A stretch of 64,000 nt of DNA from Metarhizium brunneum (lineage: Eukaryota; Ascomycota; Sordariomycetes; Hypocreales; Clavicipitaceae): assembly GCF_013426205.1 (NCBI RefSeq), contig NC_089425.1, forward strand, positions 1,426,001 to 1,490,000. Reading direction: 5' to 3'. The notes below the pieces were generated by a model. That model saw only the letters and a program-made list of their open reading frames with translations. It was not told where the DNA came from and searched no databases. Positions within the stretch are counted from its first letter, which is position 1. Each line of letters starts with the position of its first letter. Below, in pieces: positions 36,301 to 47,465 of this stretch. Both the position numbers and the translations under genes were made by a program.

Positions 36301-39300
36301 AGGATAAGCTAATTAAAGTAAAATAAGACTTTAAGTTAATAAAATTAATAAAATTTAAAAAAAAGAATAAAATTTTATTATAACTTAGCTTATAAATAAA
36401 GTTTTAAAAAAAAAAAAACCTTTAAGTAAGTTATTTAAAAACTAATAATAATAAATAAGCAATAAAAAAGTAATTAAAATAATTAAATCTATTATAATAA
36501 CCTTAATAATACTATAAACTAGAATATAAATTATAATAAGTAATAAGAAGATAAAAGCTAAGATTTAAAAGGTTATTATTACCTTAAGAAAAAACCTTAT
36601 AAATATAAATAAGAAACTTAAAAAAAAAAAAAAAAATAAGAATAATAAAAATAATAAAAGCTTAATAATAAAAAAAAAAAAATTTAAGAATATCCCTAAG
36701 AAATACTAAAAATATAAAAAATTATTTATAAAAGAATTAAAAACTAAACTATTAAAATATAATTAATAAGATTATTAAATTAACTTAATAAATAAAAAAT
36801 TAATAATATTTTATAAGATTTATAACTTAAACGTAAAAAAACTTAAGATATTATAAGAATATATTAATAAAATACTAATAAAAAGCTATATTAAAGTATT
36901 TATATTAAAGGTTAAATACCTAGTTATATTTATTTTAAAAAAGAATAAAAAACTATAATTAATAATAAATTATTAGTAATTAAATATAATTACTATAAAG
37001 GATTAAATATTATTATTACTTATATTAGAACTATAAAACTAATTATATAATATAAATTAGTTTATTATAATAAACCTAAAAGAAGTATATAACTTAATTT
37101 AAATAAAGAAGGGTTATAAATAAATAATAGCCTTTAAAATAAAGTTTAAATTATTTAAATATTTAATAATACTAATAAGGCTTATTAATATACTAGTAAT
37201 ATTCTAAAGAATAATTAATAGTATACTATAAGAATATTTAAATAACTTTATAGTAGTATATCTTAATAATATATTAATCTTTTTAAAAACCTTAAAAGAC
37301 TATAAAGAATATATATATATAATATTAAAAACACTATAAAACACTAAACTATTACTTAAACTAGTAAAATATAAGTTTTATATATAAGAAGTAGACTTTT
37401 TAGAACATATAATATAATTAAATAAGATATAAATAAAAAAGATAAAAATTAAGGTAATAAGGAACTAGCTAATACTAAAAAATATTAAGAATATATAAAG
37501 CTTTAAAGGCTTTATAAATTATTATAAGAGATTTATTAAGAGCTATAATAAAATTATAATACCCTTAGATAAACTTACTAAAAAAGATAAGTAATAGAAT
37601 TAAAATAATAAGGCATAATATACCTTTAATAAAATTAAAAAGCTTATTATATTTAAACCTATTTTAAGAACTTTTAACCTAAAAAAGAAAATAAAATTAA
37701 AAACTAACTTATTAGATTTTACTTTAAGAGTATAAGTTAATTAATAAGATAATAATAAGAAATTATACCTTATTATATTTTACTTAAAAAAACTCTATAA
37801 AGTAAAACTTAATTACTTTATTTATAATAAAAAATTCCTAGTAATTATTAATACTTTTAAGGAATTTAAATACTACCTTATAGGAAATAAATATAAGGTT
37901 AAGGTATATATTAATTATAAGAATATCTCTTACTTTATAATAATATAATAATTAAATAAATAATAAATTTAATAGGCTAAATATCTTTTAGAATTTAATT
38001 ATAAAATTATTTATTAAAAAGGATCTAAAAATAAATAAGTAAATACTTTAAGTTAAAAAAGTAACTATAATATAGGAGTATTTATAATAATAGGATAACT
38101 TCTTAAAATTAATAAAAAAGGTAACTTTTAGTAAAAATAACTTAATATTATACTAAAAGTATAAAAAAAAAACCTAATATATAAGAAAATATACTAATAA
38201 GTAATAAATAATATATAATATATTAAAGATATACTAATAAGATATATATACTACTTAAAAGAAGTACTAATATATAAAGAGAAAATCTAAATATTACTAG
38301 AATTATAAGAAGAATATATTAAAGAAATATATAAATACTTAGTTTATAAATATTAAGGAATCCATAAAATATTAAATAAGATATAATAATAATATAATTT
38401 CTTAAAAATTAAGAAAATAATTAAAAAGGTTATTAATAAATATATATAATATAAAAAAAGTAAGGCTTTATAATATAAGCTATATAAAGAATTATAACTA
38501 TTACTAGTACTAATATAACTATAAGAATTAATAGCTTTTAATCATATTATAAAGCTATTAATATTAAAAGAATTAATAACTAATATAAAATATAATAGTA
38601 TATTTATAATTATAAATAGACTTATAAAGTATAAATACTTTTTATTATATAAAGAAGTAAGTAATATAAAAGAACTTATATATATATTCTTATAAATAAT
38701 AATAAGTAATTATAAGCTATTAAAAGAACTTATATTAAATAAAAAAAGTATATTTACCTTTAAATTTTAATAAGTACTTATAATATAACTTAAAATAAAT
38801 TATAAGTTAAGTATTATATATTATTTATAAATAAATAAATAAATAAAAAGATTAAATTAAATACTTAAATAATATTTATAATATTATATTAATTATTAAT
38901 AAAATAATTAAGTTAAATAATTACTTATAATATAATTAGCTTATAATAGCTTAATATTAGAATTAATAAAGTAAATACTAGCTTATACTAATTATAAATT
39001 TAACCCTAAAGTATTTTAAATATAATATAAAGGATTATAAGCAGAATAAGTAATATTATAAGTAAATAAACTAAAGAAATTATATAAAAAAATATAATAT
39101 AAATTAGAATTTATATAAAAGAGAATAATATAATATTATAATTAAAAAAGATTAAAAGGATTAATCTTTAAGAAGAGAAATATAGTTTACTTACTTTAAT
39201 AAAACATTAAAATAATATAACTAAGTAATAAATTAAATTATAAAAAATTAGGATTATTTACTATTAAAAAATAAATATTAATAAATAATTATAAACTTTT

Positions 39301-39664
39301 ACTATTAAAAACTATAAGAAATCATCTTATAGTATATATTTTACTTCTTAAAAAAGTATTAAATAATATACTAATAAAAAAAGATATTAAAGTCTTAAAT
39401 AATAAAGAATATAAAGTAAAATAAATCTTAGATATAAGAATAAAAAATAAAATATACTAGTACCTTATTAAGTAAAAAAACTATAAACATAAAAAAAATA
39501 TATAAGAACCTATAAAGTACCTAAAAAAGTACTAGTACTTATTAAGGCAGTTTTACCAGAAGTATTACTAAAATTAGTAAATCTTAGGTTTATAAGCAAG
39601 AAAGGAGATAATATAATATTTAAATATATGTTATCTTAGACCCTTTTAAAATCAGTATCTAATA

Positions 39665-40135
39665 AACTAAAAAAAAAAAAGACGGTTTTTAGCCATATAA
39701 TACTCCTTATACTTAGCCTTTTTCTTTTTTATATATTTTAACTTCTTTATATTATTAATACCCTATAAGACTACTTATATTATTTTCTTAAATTATATTT
39801 TCTTTTATTTTTTAAGGTAAAGGACTTTCTCCTTTATAGCCTTTAACTTAGACTTAAGCTTAATATATTAATTAATTATCTTTTAAAGCTAAGTAAGGGT
39901 AATACTTAAAATATTATATTATAAGTATTTTAAGTAAATATACTTAAAATATTATAAGGAATTAATAGGTAATACCTTATAAAAAGGAATACCCTAAGAG
40001 GAATAAGTAAAGTAAAATAACATATTAATTAAATAAGAAAAAATAACTAAAAAAAGATTATTAAAATAAAGTAATAACTTACTTTTTAATTTACTTTTAG
40101 AAATATAGCTAGATATAGTATTAAAAGGACATCAT
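39665..40135 (-). pseudogene. antisense reading frame in the 3' part of the Ty3 element
   Basis: Between the end of pol and the 3' LTR the minus strand holds one frame of about 155 codons. All but two of its internal stops are TAA or TAG, as expected if CAA or CAG (Gln) were hit by C-to-T change; the TGA near the start fits CGA to TGA, and the TAG after YFTYSS could be either. The readable part begins near PFNTISSYISKSKLKSK and ends in a Lys-rich, coiled-coil-like stretch (KLKAIKEKVLYLKK and KYKEYYMAKNRLFFF), where many Lys are probably former Glu. The true start is unclear. I recall similar small proteins among fungal predictions, but that is memory, not a search. It could be an extra ORF of this Ty3 lineage. 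Confidence 0.45.
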
Positions 40136-40246
40136 AAAAAATAAAAAAAAATAAGAAAACTTATAACTAATATAAGCAAGGAAAAAGAGCTACTTATAAT
40201 ATAAAACTTAAGCCTTAAGGATAAAACTATAAGAGAAGGGATATTA

Positions 40247-40699
40247 TATTATAACCTAGCTATAAGCTATAATATAGGTCGTAAAATAGGCTAACTATAT
40301 AAGCCACCTTATGGAGGAATAAGGCCTATATTAAAAAAATAATTAAAGTATATAAAGTAATTATAAAAGTTATTTTATAATTAGAATAATTACTATATAA
40401 GTTAATATAATTACCTTATAATTAGGATAACTTATAATTAAAAGTCACTCTTAAGAAAGAGTAACCACCTTATATATAAAAACCCTAATTTTACTCTATA
40501 AATAGACTTTAGCTTCTTAGCTTTTAATACTAATTATTATATTAAATAAGCTTTACTTATAACTCTTTAACTTTAATTACTTAGTTATGGTTTATAACCT
40601 ATTACTAACGTAACACCTAACTGCTTAAATTAACTGCCCTAGTAGCTCTGCTAATATAAACTACAACTAGTTTATCCCTTAGGAACCTTAGCCGTTATA
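40247..40699 (+). repeat. 3' LTR of the Ty3/Gypsy element
   Basis: 453 bp, same length as the 5' copy. Its last about 110 bases keep C and G (ACTGCCCTAGTAGCTCTG), and its start is mutated (TATTATAACCT in place of TGTTACGACCC). Confidence 0.92.
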
Positions 40700-40914
40700 A
40701 TAATAATCTAATAAATAAATTAATTAAGGTTTTTATAAGCTAATAATTTAATTACTTTATTAAGCAGCTAAAATTAATTAATATTATTAGTATTATTAAA
40801 AAAGGCTAAAATAACTAGAATTTAGCTTACCTTAGAAATTAAGGTTTAATAATTTCTAGCTTAACTTAAAAGTTATTAAACCTTAATAGTTTCTTAAAAT
40901 AAGCTATAAGGGTA

Positions 40915-41218
40915 TATTAATATTAAAAGCCCCTTTTTAATAAAAAAAAAAGCTATTTATTAGTATTATTAAAAAGCCTTAAAAGCCTTAATATAATTAT
41001 TAAAATAAAGCCTCTAAAAGCCTCTAAAAAGCTTACGCCACCACCCTATTAAAGCTAGACCTTTAATAGCTAAAAATCCCTTAATTACTAACTTCCTAGG
41101 TAACTAGCTAGATGACGGTCGATATCTATAAAAAGGGCCTGTTTTCCCTCCCTAGATAGCTTCAAATAAAAAGGACAATTCCACGCTTTAATCCAGTCCA
41201 TAGCTGTCAATCGCGATA
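40915..41218 (+). repeat. 3' LTR of the Copia element
   Basis: 304 bp copy of 27665-27969. The last about 130 bp (for example GACGGTCGATATC) are little mutated, whereas its first half is RIP-saturated. Preceded by a purine-rich AAGCTATAAGGG tract. Confidence 0.9.
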
Positions 41219-41223
41219 AATGA

Positions 41224-43785
41224 TAATACAAGCATGACACAAGTATCGTGCAAGCATAACATCCTCCCTTTTATATGAGAAACTTCATCATATTTGTCAT
41301 GGCCGTCATGGACCGTGACAAGCATCGCTCGTCGGATACTTCAGACTTCCATGGCCTTGTCCGAACCAATGATATACATTCATCATGGCCACTGAATTGT
41401 AGAGTGCAGAGATCAGCGCACTTCCCAGGTTTGAGGACCTCTACTACGACCGATGCATAGACTCCCAAAAGACGGAGGGTCTATACATCCTTGAGCACCA
41501 TGTGAAAGAAGGGGGAAGCATGACGTAGTCAGCGCCGAGCTGCCGAATTGGATATTTTTGTCGACGGCCAGCAGTCACGAATTGGGACACGCGAGCAATA
41601 ACCGCAATGGATTTGTGGCGCCGCATGTAGCAATACAATCTCTGCCATAGTACTCAACTGCCAGTGGAAGCGTTTTTCTCCTCTCCATACTTCTTTTGTC
41701 TTTCTCTATTGGGATGTCGAAAGACGTTTTCGGATGACTGGGCGGTGCAAGTTTGGTGCGCAGGCGCGAGATAAAAGTCTATTAGCTGACATGTGTCGCG
41801 ACTGATGCAAAAGCGACTGTACACTGAGACGCCTTTGGCACAGTTTTGGAGCTTGGTGGTTGAAGACGTGGTTCGTGTTTAAGGTGCATACCGTCGTAAA
41901 GAGAGAACATTTGCAGTCCAACGCCCCTTGGCCAACACACGAGCCGGCCATCCGCCAACGACCTTGAGCGGCCGCGGGATCGACAGGTTCATCCACGCCA
42001 AACAGAGCCATCTTTTCCATGAGCACCCCAGCCCCCGACTCCATGTTCTATATGCCGCCATCGTGGACCTCGGTGGTTCAAGGTAGACTTGAGGCAAGAA
42101 CCGGACTCGAAACCAGTTTCACTGCTAGGTCACTAGGTGTTGGCGGTGGGGGGTCGCTGGCGTGTCTCTGCCCCGGATTTCCGCATTTAGACGAGGTGGC
42201 GGAGAGAGAGCCACCCGCTGGCGGGGCGGTGGGCCGTTGACTAACGCTTACGGTATGCTTACTGGTTGGCTTTGGGCAGTGGTTCCGCCAGTGCCCCGCC
42301 AGTTTTCAACGCAGCGAGTTGGGCCCCCCACTGGCCAGGGGCTGTTCAAGCCTGTGAATGGATGTTACAGCGCATGGAGGCGCCGACTTTTGCCGCTGTC
42401 CAGCCTACAGGTGCAGGTGCTACGCTGACGAGGGATACTGGAAAAAGACGCACCCGCATTCAATGTTGGTAAAAAGGACCGAGTGACCTAAGTATGGCAG
42501 ACTATGTATAGGTACCTACCTAGGTAGTATACTCCGTCACATCATAGCGATAGGAGAGCATCTGGTCTCGTCAAATACTTTTTCTGTCCTCCGGTAGATT
42601 ATGAATTGTACGTTGTGGCATGTTGCCGGGATTCAATGTCGCCATGGGTGGTTGGTCATCCGGGTGCAGCAGACATCGGCTGACAACGTTCAACACCAGG
42701 AGCCCAAGGGACAGGTCAACTGTGCTGGCAGGGTTTCGCAGGCAACCAGACTCCACTGGGCCGACCAGACGCCTAGATGCCATCGACTGCACAAGACAAA
42801 ACATGCCCAACGTCCAAGTGCGGAGGTGGAGCAATTGGGAGAACCCAACAAAGAAAGATACATAGATGCTTGGTTCAATGATGCTGTTCCGTGTTCTGTA
42901 TCCAACCAAGGCTTCAATGCAGCTTCACCTCGCCAGCGCCATGTCCAAGCTGCGGCATCCCCCCTCAGACCAGTTGGCGGCTTGTTGGTTTGTTCCTGGA
43001 GAATTATCTGCACCTTGGTCTGCGTCGCATCAGCCGATATCTGAAGCCCCATGCATCGACCCGACATGTTCCTTGCCGCGCCTCCAATCACCAGTCGTGT
43101 GGCCAGATCCAAGCCGAGCCCAGTCGACGAGCTTGTTGTGTACCTTTGTACCACGCACCTTCCCCAAGCTGTCACGCCCTCATCGACAAGCCTAAGAGTC
43201 CTTCGTTTCTTCGCCGCCTAACCCTGCGTCTGCATCTTCTCTTTTGTAGCCGCGTTCCCGGCTTCATCTTGCACAATCAAGACCAAAGCCCTGACTGTTC
43301 TCACGACGTGCATGTGCTCACGACGAGCACGCGCGCTCAGCACAGACCAGCAATCCCCCTGTCGATTGATGCCGGCGCTGACGTCGTTGTTCAATCCGCT
43401 GTTGCTCTGCTACGTGCTCGGGTACTTTGGGTGCCTCCAATCCGCCCCGCATTTCCGATTCCCACCTCGCCCGCCTCGTCCACTTCAACCAGACCATCCC
43501 TGTCACATGTGGCTGTCTGTCCGGCTGTCACTCCGGTTCTAAGCCCTTCGCCATCGTGTGCCCTCATCGTTGCACCTGGAACCTCCTTCTCCTTCCCCTC
43601 AATCTCTCTCTCCTCTTCTTTCTCTCCTCCTTACTTATCAGCTTCAAGCCCGTCGCCGCCAAGTATTGTCCTGTGGTTAGGCCCTGCAGACCAATGCGCA
43701 AGGTACTAGATCTCTGACGCTTGCTTCAACGGCTCACTTGCCTAGCAGTCTGACGGCCCAGCAGCACCTTGATTCGCCGCTCATC
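41224..43785. other. intergenic, right flank of the block and leader of next gene
   Basis: 2.6 kb of normal composition. Overlapping frames in several phases (42.0-43.2 kb) show no motif or splice logic. From about 43190 the + strand is C/T-rich, typical of a long 5' leader. A palindrome CTACCTAGGTAG lies at 42516-42527, followed by TACTCCGT. Confidence 0.45.
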
Positions 43786-46752
43786 ATGCTCTCCCCCGCA
43801 ACGTCGAATTTAACGTCTCGCGTTAATGGTCTGTCTGCGGTTGCACGCCGCCCGCGGAGATGCATTCAGCTGCCATCTCCTTGCACCGCCGCGCTCATTC
43901 GCTCGAGACACCGGCAATGCAGGACCTTGTGGTTCGGGGCCTGGGCTAGGGACTGTGATGGAGATGCCTATCACAATTCTCGACGCCGCCATCGCGCCCA
44001 TCGCTATCGATACATGGAGTCTGTAAACCGCAGGCTATCTTGGGACAACAAGCCTCGCCATGACAGTATTCAGACTGCTATGAAGTCGGCGTTTGCTCAC
44101 ATCGCCCATGGCCCCACCAAATACATCAACGTTCATGACGTCAAGTCATGGTCCGATGAACTCTCCGGCGTGCGCCCGGGGAGAAATATCGAAGACGTCG
44201 AGCGCGAGGCAATTGACCATTTGTTCAGCGGCGGAAACAAGGACCGCTCGCAACGTTCAGGACATTGGTCGTCACGCTTGAGCGGCTACCTCCATGGCAG
44301 GCAGACTCCAAAGGACGTCACTCCGGAGTCTGTCTTGCACGCCACCACATCGACGAGGGAGCGCTCACAAACTACAGCCGCATCATCCAAATCTCATACG
44401 CCATCTGCTTCGAAGGCTGCCGAGCTAAGAGGATACAGGCCACACAAATTCGATGATCCAAATACTCCGCGAAAACTCTCCTCTGAGGAACTCTCCAAGA
44501 AATACAATGATCTCAAAAAATACACCGCTGTGACTTGGAATGAGCCTGATGGGTTGCAAAAGCCCACTCCTGAAGAAAAATCGAAACAGTACAGGGACTT
44601 GGACAAATACGCCTCGCCCGACATCTCGAGTGAAACTGCTACCACCGAAACGTCTAAGGAGAAGTACGATGACCTGAAAAAGTATAAGCCTGTAGAGTGG
44701 AACGAGCCAGATGGCCTTCGTAAACAGTCTCCGGAGGAGCTCTCCAAGAACTACGACGACTTGGATAAATATGGACCTGTTACTTGGAATGAGCCTGATG
44801 GACTGCGCGAGCTCACCCCCGAGGAACTCTCCAAGAAATATGATGATCTCGACCAATACGGTCCTGTGGCCTGGAACGAGCCCGATGGCCTTCGAAATCT
44901 CACGCCCGAAGAAGAGTCCAAGAAATATAGCGATCTAGACTCGTACAGAACAGGTTTTGTGGCTCCTGATGCCGTTTTAAAGGCTCACGAAGTCAAGCAA
45001 CAAGACCCCACTCCTAAAGCGGAACCCGTCCCCGCCAAAGTGGTAGTCCCCATGGAGGACCCTGCCAAAGAATACAATGATTTACATAAATATGGACCTG
45101 TAAAATGGAACGAGCCGGATGGTCTTCGAAAATTGACTCCCGAAGAGCTATCCAAGAACTATGAGGATTTGCACAAGTATTCTCAGTATCCAAATGCCGG
45201 ACCGTCAACTCCACGGATTCACCCTGAAGAGGCTTCAAAGCAATACAGTGACTTGCGAAAGTATGACTCGTTCCCCAACGCGGGTCCTACGACGGAGCGT
45301 GTCCATCCCGAGCTCGCCTCGAAGCAGTACAAGGACCTTTCCAAGTACCCCTCTGCTGGCTACGAAGAGCCTGATAAAACCGAGCATGTTCACCCTGAGG
45401 AGCTCACCAAGAACTACACGGACCTGGACAAATACAAGCCCCAATCATTTGATTCGCCATCCACGCCCTACCCGATGCACCCCGAGGAAGCCTCCAAGGC
45501 TTATTCCGATTTGAAATCGTACAAGCCGATCAGCCATAATGAGCCCAATGGCAGGCCAATGGAGAAGCTTGACCCCGTGGCAAGCAGCCTCCGAGATTAT
45601 GACGGTTCAGGGGAGTCTTATTTCGTGCCCAAAACCGCAGATGAAATTCGAGGAGATGTCCTCCGAAGAGCATACCGAAACAGCAAACACACTATGCTCC
45701 AAAGAGCCAGATTCCAGCAGGGGAACACCCGAGACTCCAATGGCAAAGACACAAAAGACACTATTGGTCGTCTCGGACAGACAGTTGGTAGTCCCTCCAT
45801 GACGGGAAATTATGCCAAGGACTTTCCGGATGAATTTGCTACCTCTTGGGATACATCGAACTCGTGGTCAAAAACGACGCTGTTCCCAAAGAACCTCGCC
45901 ACCAAGGAGCAGGCTAGCGAAGCTGCTGCCGGGGCCGGCCTGCTTGGCTCAGAGAAAGGGGAGGCCGAAGTCTCATCTCTGGATGAGAGTTTTCCCATTC
46001 AGTCGTCAAAGCTACAACCTGCGCTGGATAGGAACGGTGGAAGGCGAGCATCCCCAACCGCCATGTCCCCGCTAGAGAGAATGAAGGTTGAAGAGGATCC
46101 CTACTCTAGGATCCCCCAGGGGTTGGAGATCAACTGGGACCAAGAGTGTGGTGGCAAGGCCACTTGGCCAACATTTGTGCGTCACCACAAGGGCAAGGCA
46201 AACGAGGACTCTTTTGCCGGGCCAGAAGCGACGGGCGAGAAGCAGCCTGTTTTATACAAGTTGCTTGCGTTTGACCCGACCAGTCAGACCATGAGCATTG
46301 GCGAAACGTCCTCTGGTGTCATGAACACGGCGGCGCCTGCAACGCCTGCAGAAGTCATGCTTCGAGTCTCGAACCCGTCCAAGTTCTTCCCTTATTTCAG
46401 CGCACTGCAGGCCGAGGGCTATGAAATCGCGTCGGGTGGCGGCGACGTCCTCGTGTTCCGCAAGGTCCGGCCAGGGCCGTCATTTACAGAAAGCTCGGGC
46501 TCTACCGTGAACCCCATCGACATGATGGGCCGCTCAGCTGCGAGCAACTTTGCCAGCCCAACCGGCTTTGTCAATTACGAGTCGCCTCAGTATCGCCCCG
46601 CGACGTACGGGCAAGGGCCGGAAATCAAAGTTGTAAAGAAGAAGAGGAGCCTTGGGCGCAAGGTGGTGATTGGCACGGCCTGGGTGGCAGGCACGGCTTA
46701 TGCCGTCAGCGTGGTGGGAGAATACTTTTCCACCGGTGGCAAGCTGTTGTGA
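43786..46752 (+). CDS. mitochondrial-type protein with twelve DLxxY repeat units
   Basis: Single exon, 988 residues from the ATG of MLSPATSNLTSRVNGLSAVA. The frame is open 16 codons further, but without ATG. The Arg-rich N-terminus with QCRTLWFGAWARD suggests a mitochondrial presequence. Residues about 220-600 carry twelve [SA]KxYxDLxxY units, five of them followed by WNEPDGL[RQ]xxxPEE. The C-terminal domain reads YKLLAFDPTSQTMSIGETSS, then TPAEVMLRVSNPSKFFPYFS and GGGDVLVFRKVRPGPS. A basic patch (KVVKKKRSLGRK) and one transmembrane helix (VVIGTAWVAGTAYAVSVVGE) end the protein. Conserved in filamentous ascomycetes as an uncharacterised protein. Location in mitochondria and inner-membrane anchoring are inference. 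Confidence 0.85.
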   Translation: MLSPATSNLTSRVNGLSAVARRPRRCIQLPSPCTAALIRSRHRQCRTLWFGAWARDCDGDAYHNSRRRHRAHRYRYMESVNRRLSWDNKPRHDSIQTAMKSAFAHIAHGPTKYINVHDVKSWSDELSGVRPGRNIEDVEREAIDHLFSGGNKDRSQRSGHWSSRLSGYLHGRQTPKDVTPESVLHATTSTRERSQTTAASSKSHTPSASKAAELRGYRPHKFDDPNTPRKLSSEELSKKYNDLKKYTAVTWNEPDGLQKPTPEEKSKQYRDLDKYASPDISSETATTETSKEKYDDLKKYKPVEWNEPDGLRKQSPEELSKNYDDLDKYGPVTWNEPDGLRELTPEELSKKYDDLDQYGPVAWNEPDGLRNLTPEEESKKYSDLDSYRTGFVAPDAVLKAHEVKQQDPTPKAEPVPAKVVVPMEDPAKEYNDLHKYGPVKWNEPDGLRKLTPEELSKNYEDLHKYSQYPNAGPSTPRIHPEEASKQYSDLRKYDSFPNAGPTTERVHPELASKQYKDLSKYPSAGYEEPDKTEHVHPEELTKNYTDLDKYKPQSFDSPSTPYPMHPEEASKAYSDLKSYKPISHNEPNGRPMEKLDPVASSLRDYDGSGESYFVPKTADEIRGDVLRRAYRNSKHTMLQRARFQQGNTRDSNGKDTKDTIGRLGQTVGSPSMTGNYAKDFPDEFATSWDTSNSWSKTTLFPKNLATKEQASEAAAGAGLLGSEKGEAEVSSLDESFPIQSSKLQPALDRNGGRRASPTAMSPLERMKVEEDPYSRIPQGLEINWDQECGGKATWPTFVRHHKGKANEDSFAGPEATGEKQPVLYKLLAFDPTSQTMSIGETSSGVMNTAAPATPAEVMLRVSNPSKFFPYFSALQAEGYEIASGGGDVLVFRKVRPGPSFTESSGSTVNPIDMMGRSAASNFASPTGFVNYESPQYRPATYGQGPEIKVVKKKRSLGRKVVIGTAWVAGTAYAVSVVGEYFSTGGKLL

Positions 46753-47163
46753 GCGCGTTGGGGATGGGTGCAGAGACACATGTATAACGAGGATGAATAG
46801 TTTGAATACCCTCGGGGACGCACTCGACTCAGCACAGTTGACGTCTCTACTCTTGTCAATTTTTTTTTAATTTTTTTGTTCACATTTGGCGCTGTGGAGT
46901 TGGGACACGGGCATGGCACGACTACGGGATAGGGTACTTTACTTGGCAGCGTTAAATGTAGCGATTATGTATATTCTGCGTGAATCTCCGTTCGTGATGT
47001 CCCTTTGTTCTCGTCATCCATGCATATTGCCGCGTATGGCAGGTCATCCTGGTCCTCTCTGTTGCTTGTTTTGTCCGTCACCCATTCCCGCCTCCATTTC
47101 TCTTCGTCCCAACTTTTCCCGGCACCGACTGGCACTTAGTTGCGGGCCGTGGGCCGTGGGCCG
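46753..47163. other. convergent intergenic region
   Basis: 3' ends of the repeat protein (+) and the 74-residue gene (-). Contains a T-rich tract at about 46860-46878. No gene seen. Confidence 0.5.
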
Positions 47164-47465
47164 TTAGGACGTCTTCTCGGTGAACCCGAGCCCCGTCTTG
47201 ACGCCCTCGACGGCCCTCATCTGCAGGGCGTGCTTCTGGTCCTCCTTGCTCCAGCTCTGGCGCCTGTCGAAGCTGGGCTTCCACGCGTCGGCGGCGGACG
47301 TGGCCCGCGCCGCCGCGGCCTCGCCGCTCGCTGCTGACGATGGGTCTGGTTGTCGTTGCTGCTGTCAGTATCGCGGGACTACATACATACACGGTGGTCA
47401 GGGAGGGCGGCAAATACGAACCTGCGGGGTGGAAAGGGCCCTGCGGCGTAGTCTTTTCCGACATG
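47164..47465 (-). CDS. short conserved-looking protein, 74 aa
   Basis: Two exons: 47465-47423 (MSEKTTPQGPFHPA plus one base) and 47345-47164. They are joined at acceptor CAACCAG, with the branch site CTGAC about 15 bases upstream. Donor GTTCGT is unusual. The resulting protein is Ala/Ser-rich in the middle and ends FDRRQSWSKEDQKHALQMRA followed by VEGVKTGLGFTEKTS. RRQSWS.EDQKH and GFTEK are the features I associate with small uncharacterised fungal proteins. No known domain. It is too short and split to be called from open frames alone. Confidence 0.65.

Larger units (their letters stand above)
32893..40699 (+). mobile_element. RIP-degraded Ty3/Gypsy element nested in the Copia element
   Basis: 7807 bp, flanked by ATAAT (32888-32892 and 40700-40704), with two 453-bp LTRs starting TGTTACGACCC in the better preserved copy. 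In + order the remains read as: gag at about 33840-34120; a CCHC zinc knuckle whose Cys codons are now Tyr at about 34294-34350; RT at about 36870-37300 with a YLNN form of YLDD near 37260; RNase H at about 37700-37990; integrase at about 38340-38900 (LITNIKYNSIFIIINRLIKY). RT before integrase defines Ty3/Gypsy. A purine tract AAGAGAAGGGA (40231-40241) precedes the 3' LTR. All frames are closed by RIP-type stops. Confidence 0.9.
27665..41218 (+). mobile_element. RIP-degraded Ty1/Copia LTR retrotransposon
   Basis: Flanked by AATGA (27660-27664 and 41219-41223). LTRs begin TGTC and end GATA, from an ancestral GACA. Removing the nested Ty3 insertion leaves about 5.7 kb, a normal Copia length. 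The A+T-saturated + strand still reads as pol in Copia order. Integrase is at about 30300-30560 (KRIYIDIFFNLSLGYNNK). RT is at about 31650-32100, with a segment ending in a YINN form of the YVDD box near 31995-32010. RNase H is at about 32330-32890 and resumes at about 40705-40830. Stops occur throughout and mostly correspond to C-to-T or G-to-A changes of Gln, Trp or Arg codons. This is typical repeat-induced point mutation. Not autonomous. Confidence 0.9.

Noticed and set aside
27970..40914. Centromere or AT-isochore without genes
   Set aside because: The A+T richness is explained by RIP of two identifiable retrotransposons with LTRs and target duplications.
42571..43709. Stack of overlapping frames in four phases
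   Set aside because: No motif, and mutually exclusive. C/T-rich composition fits a 5' leader.
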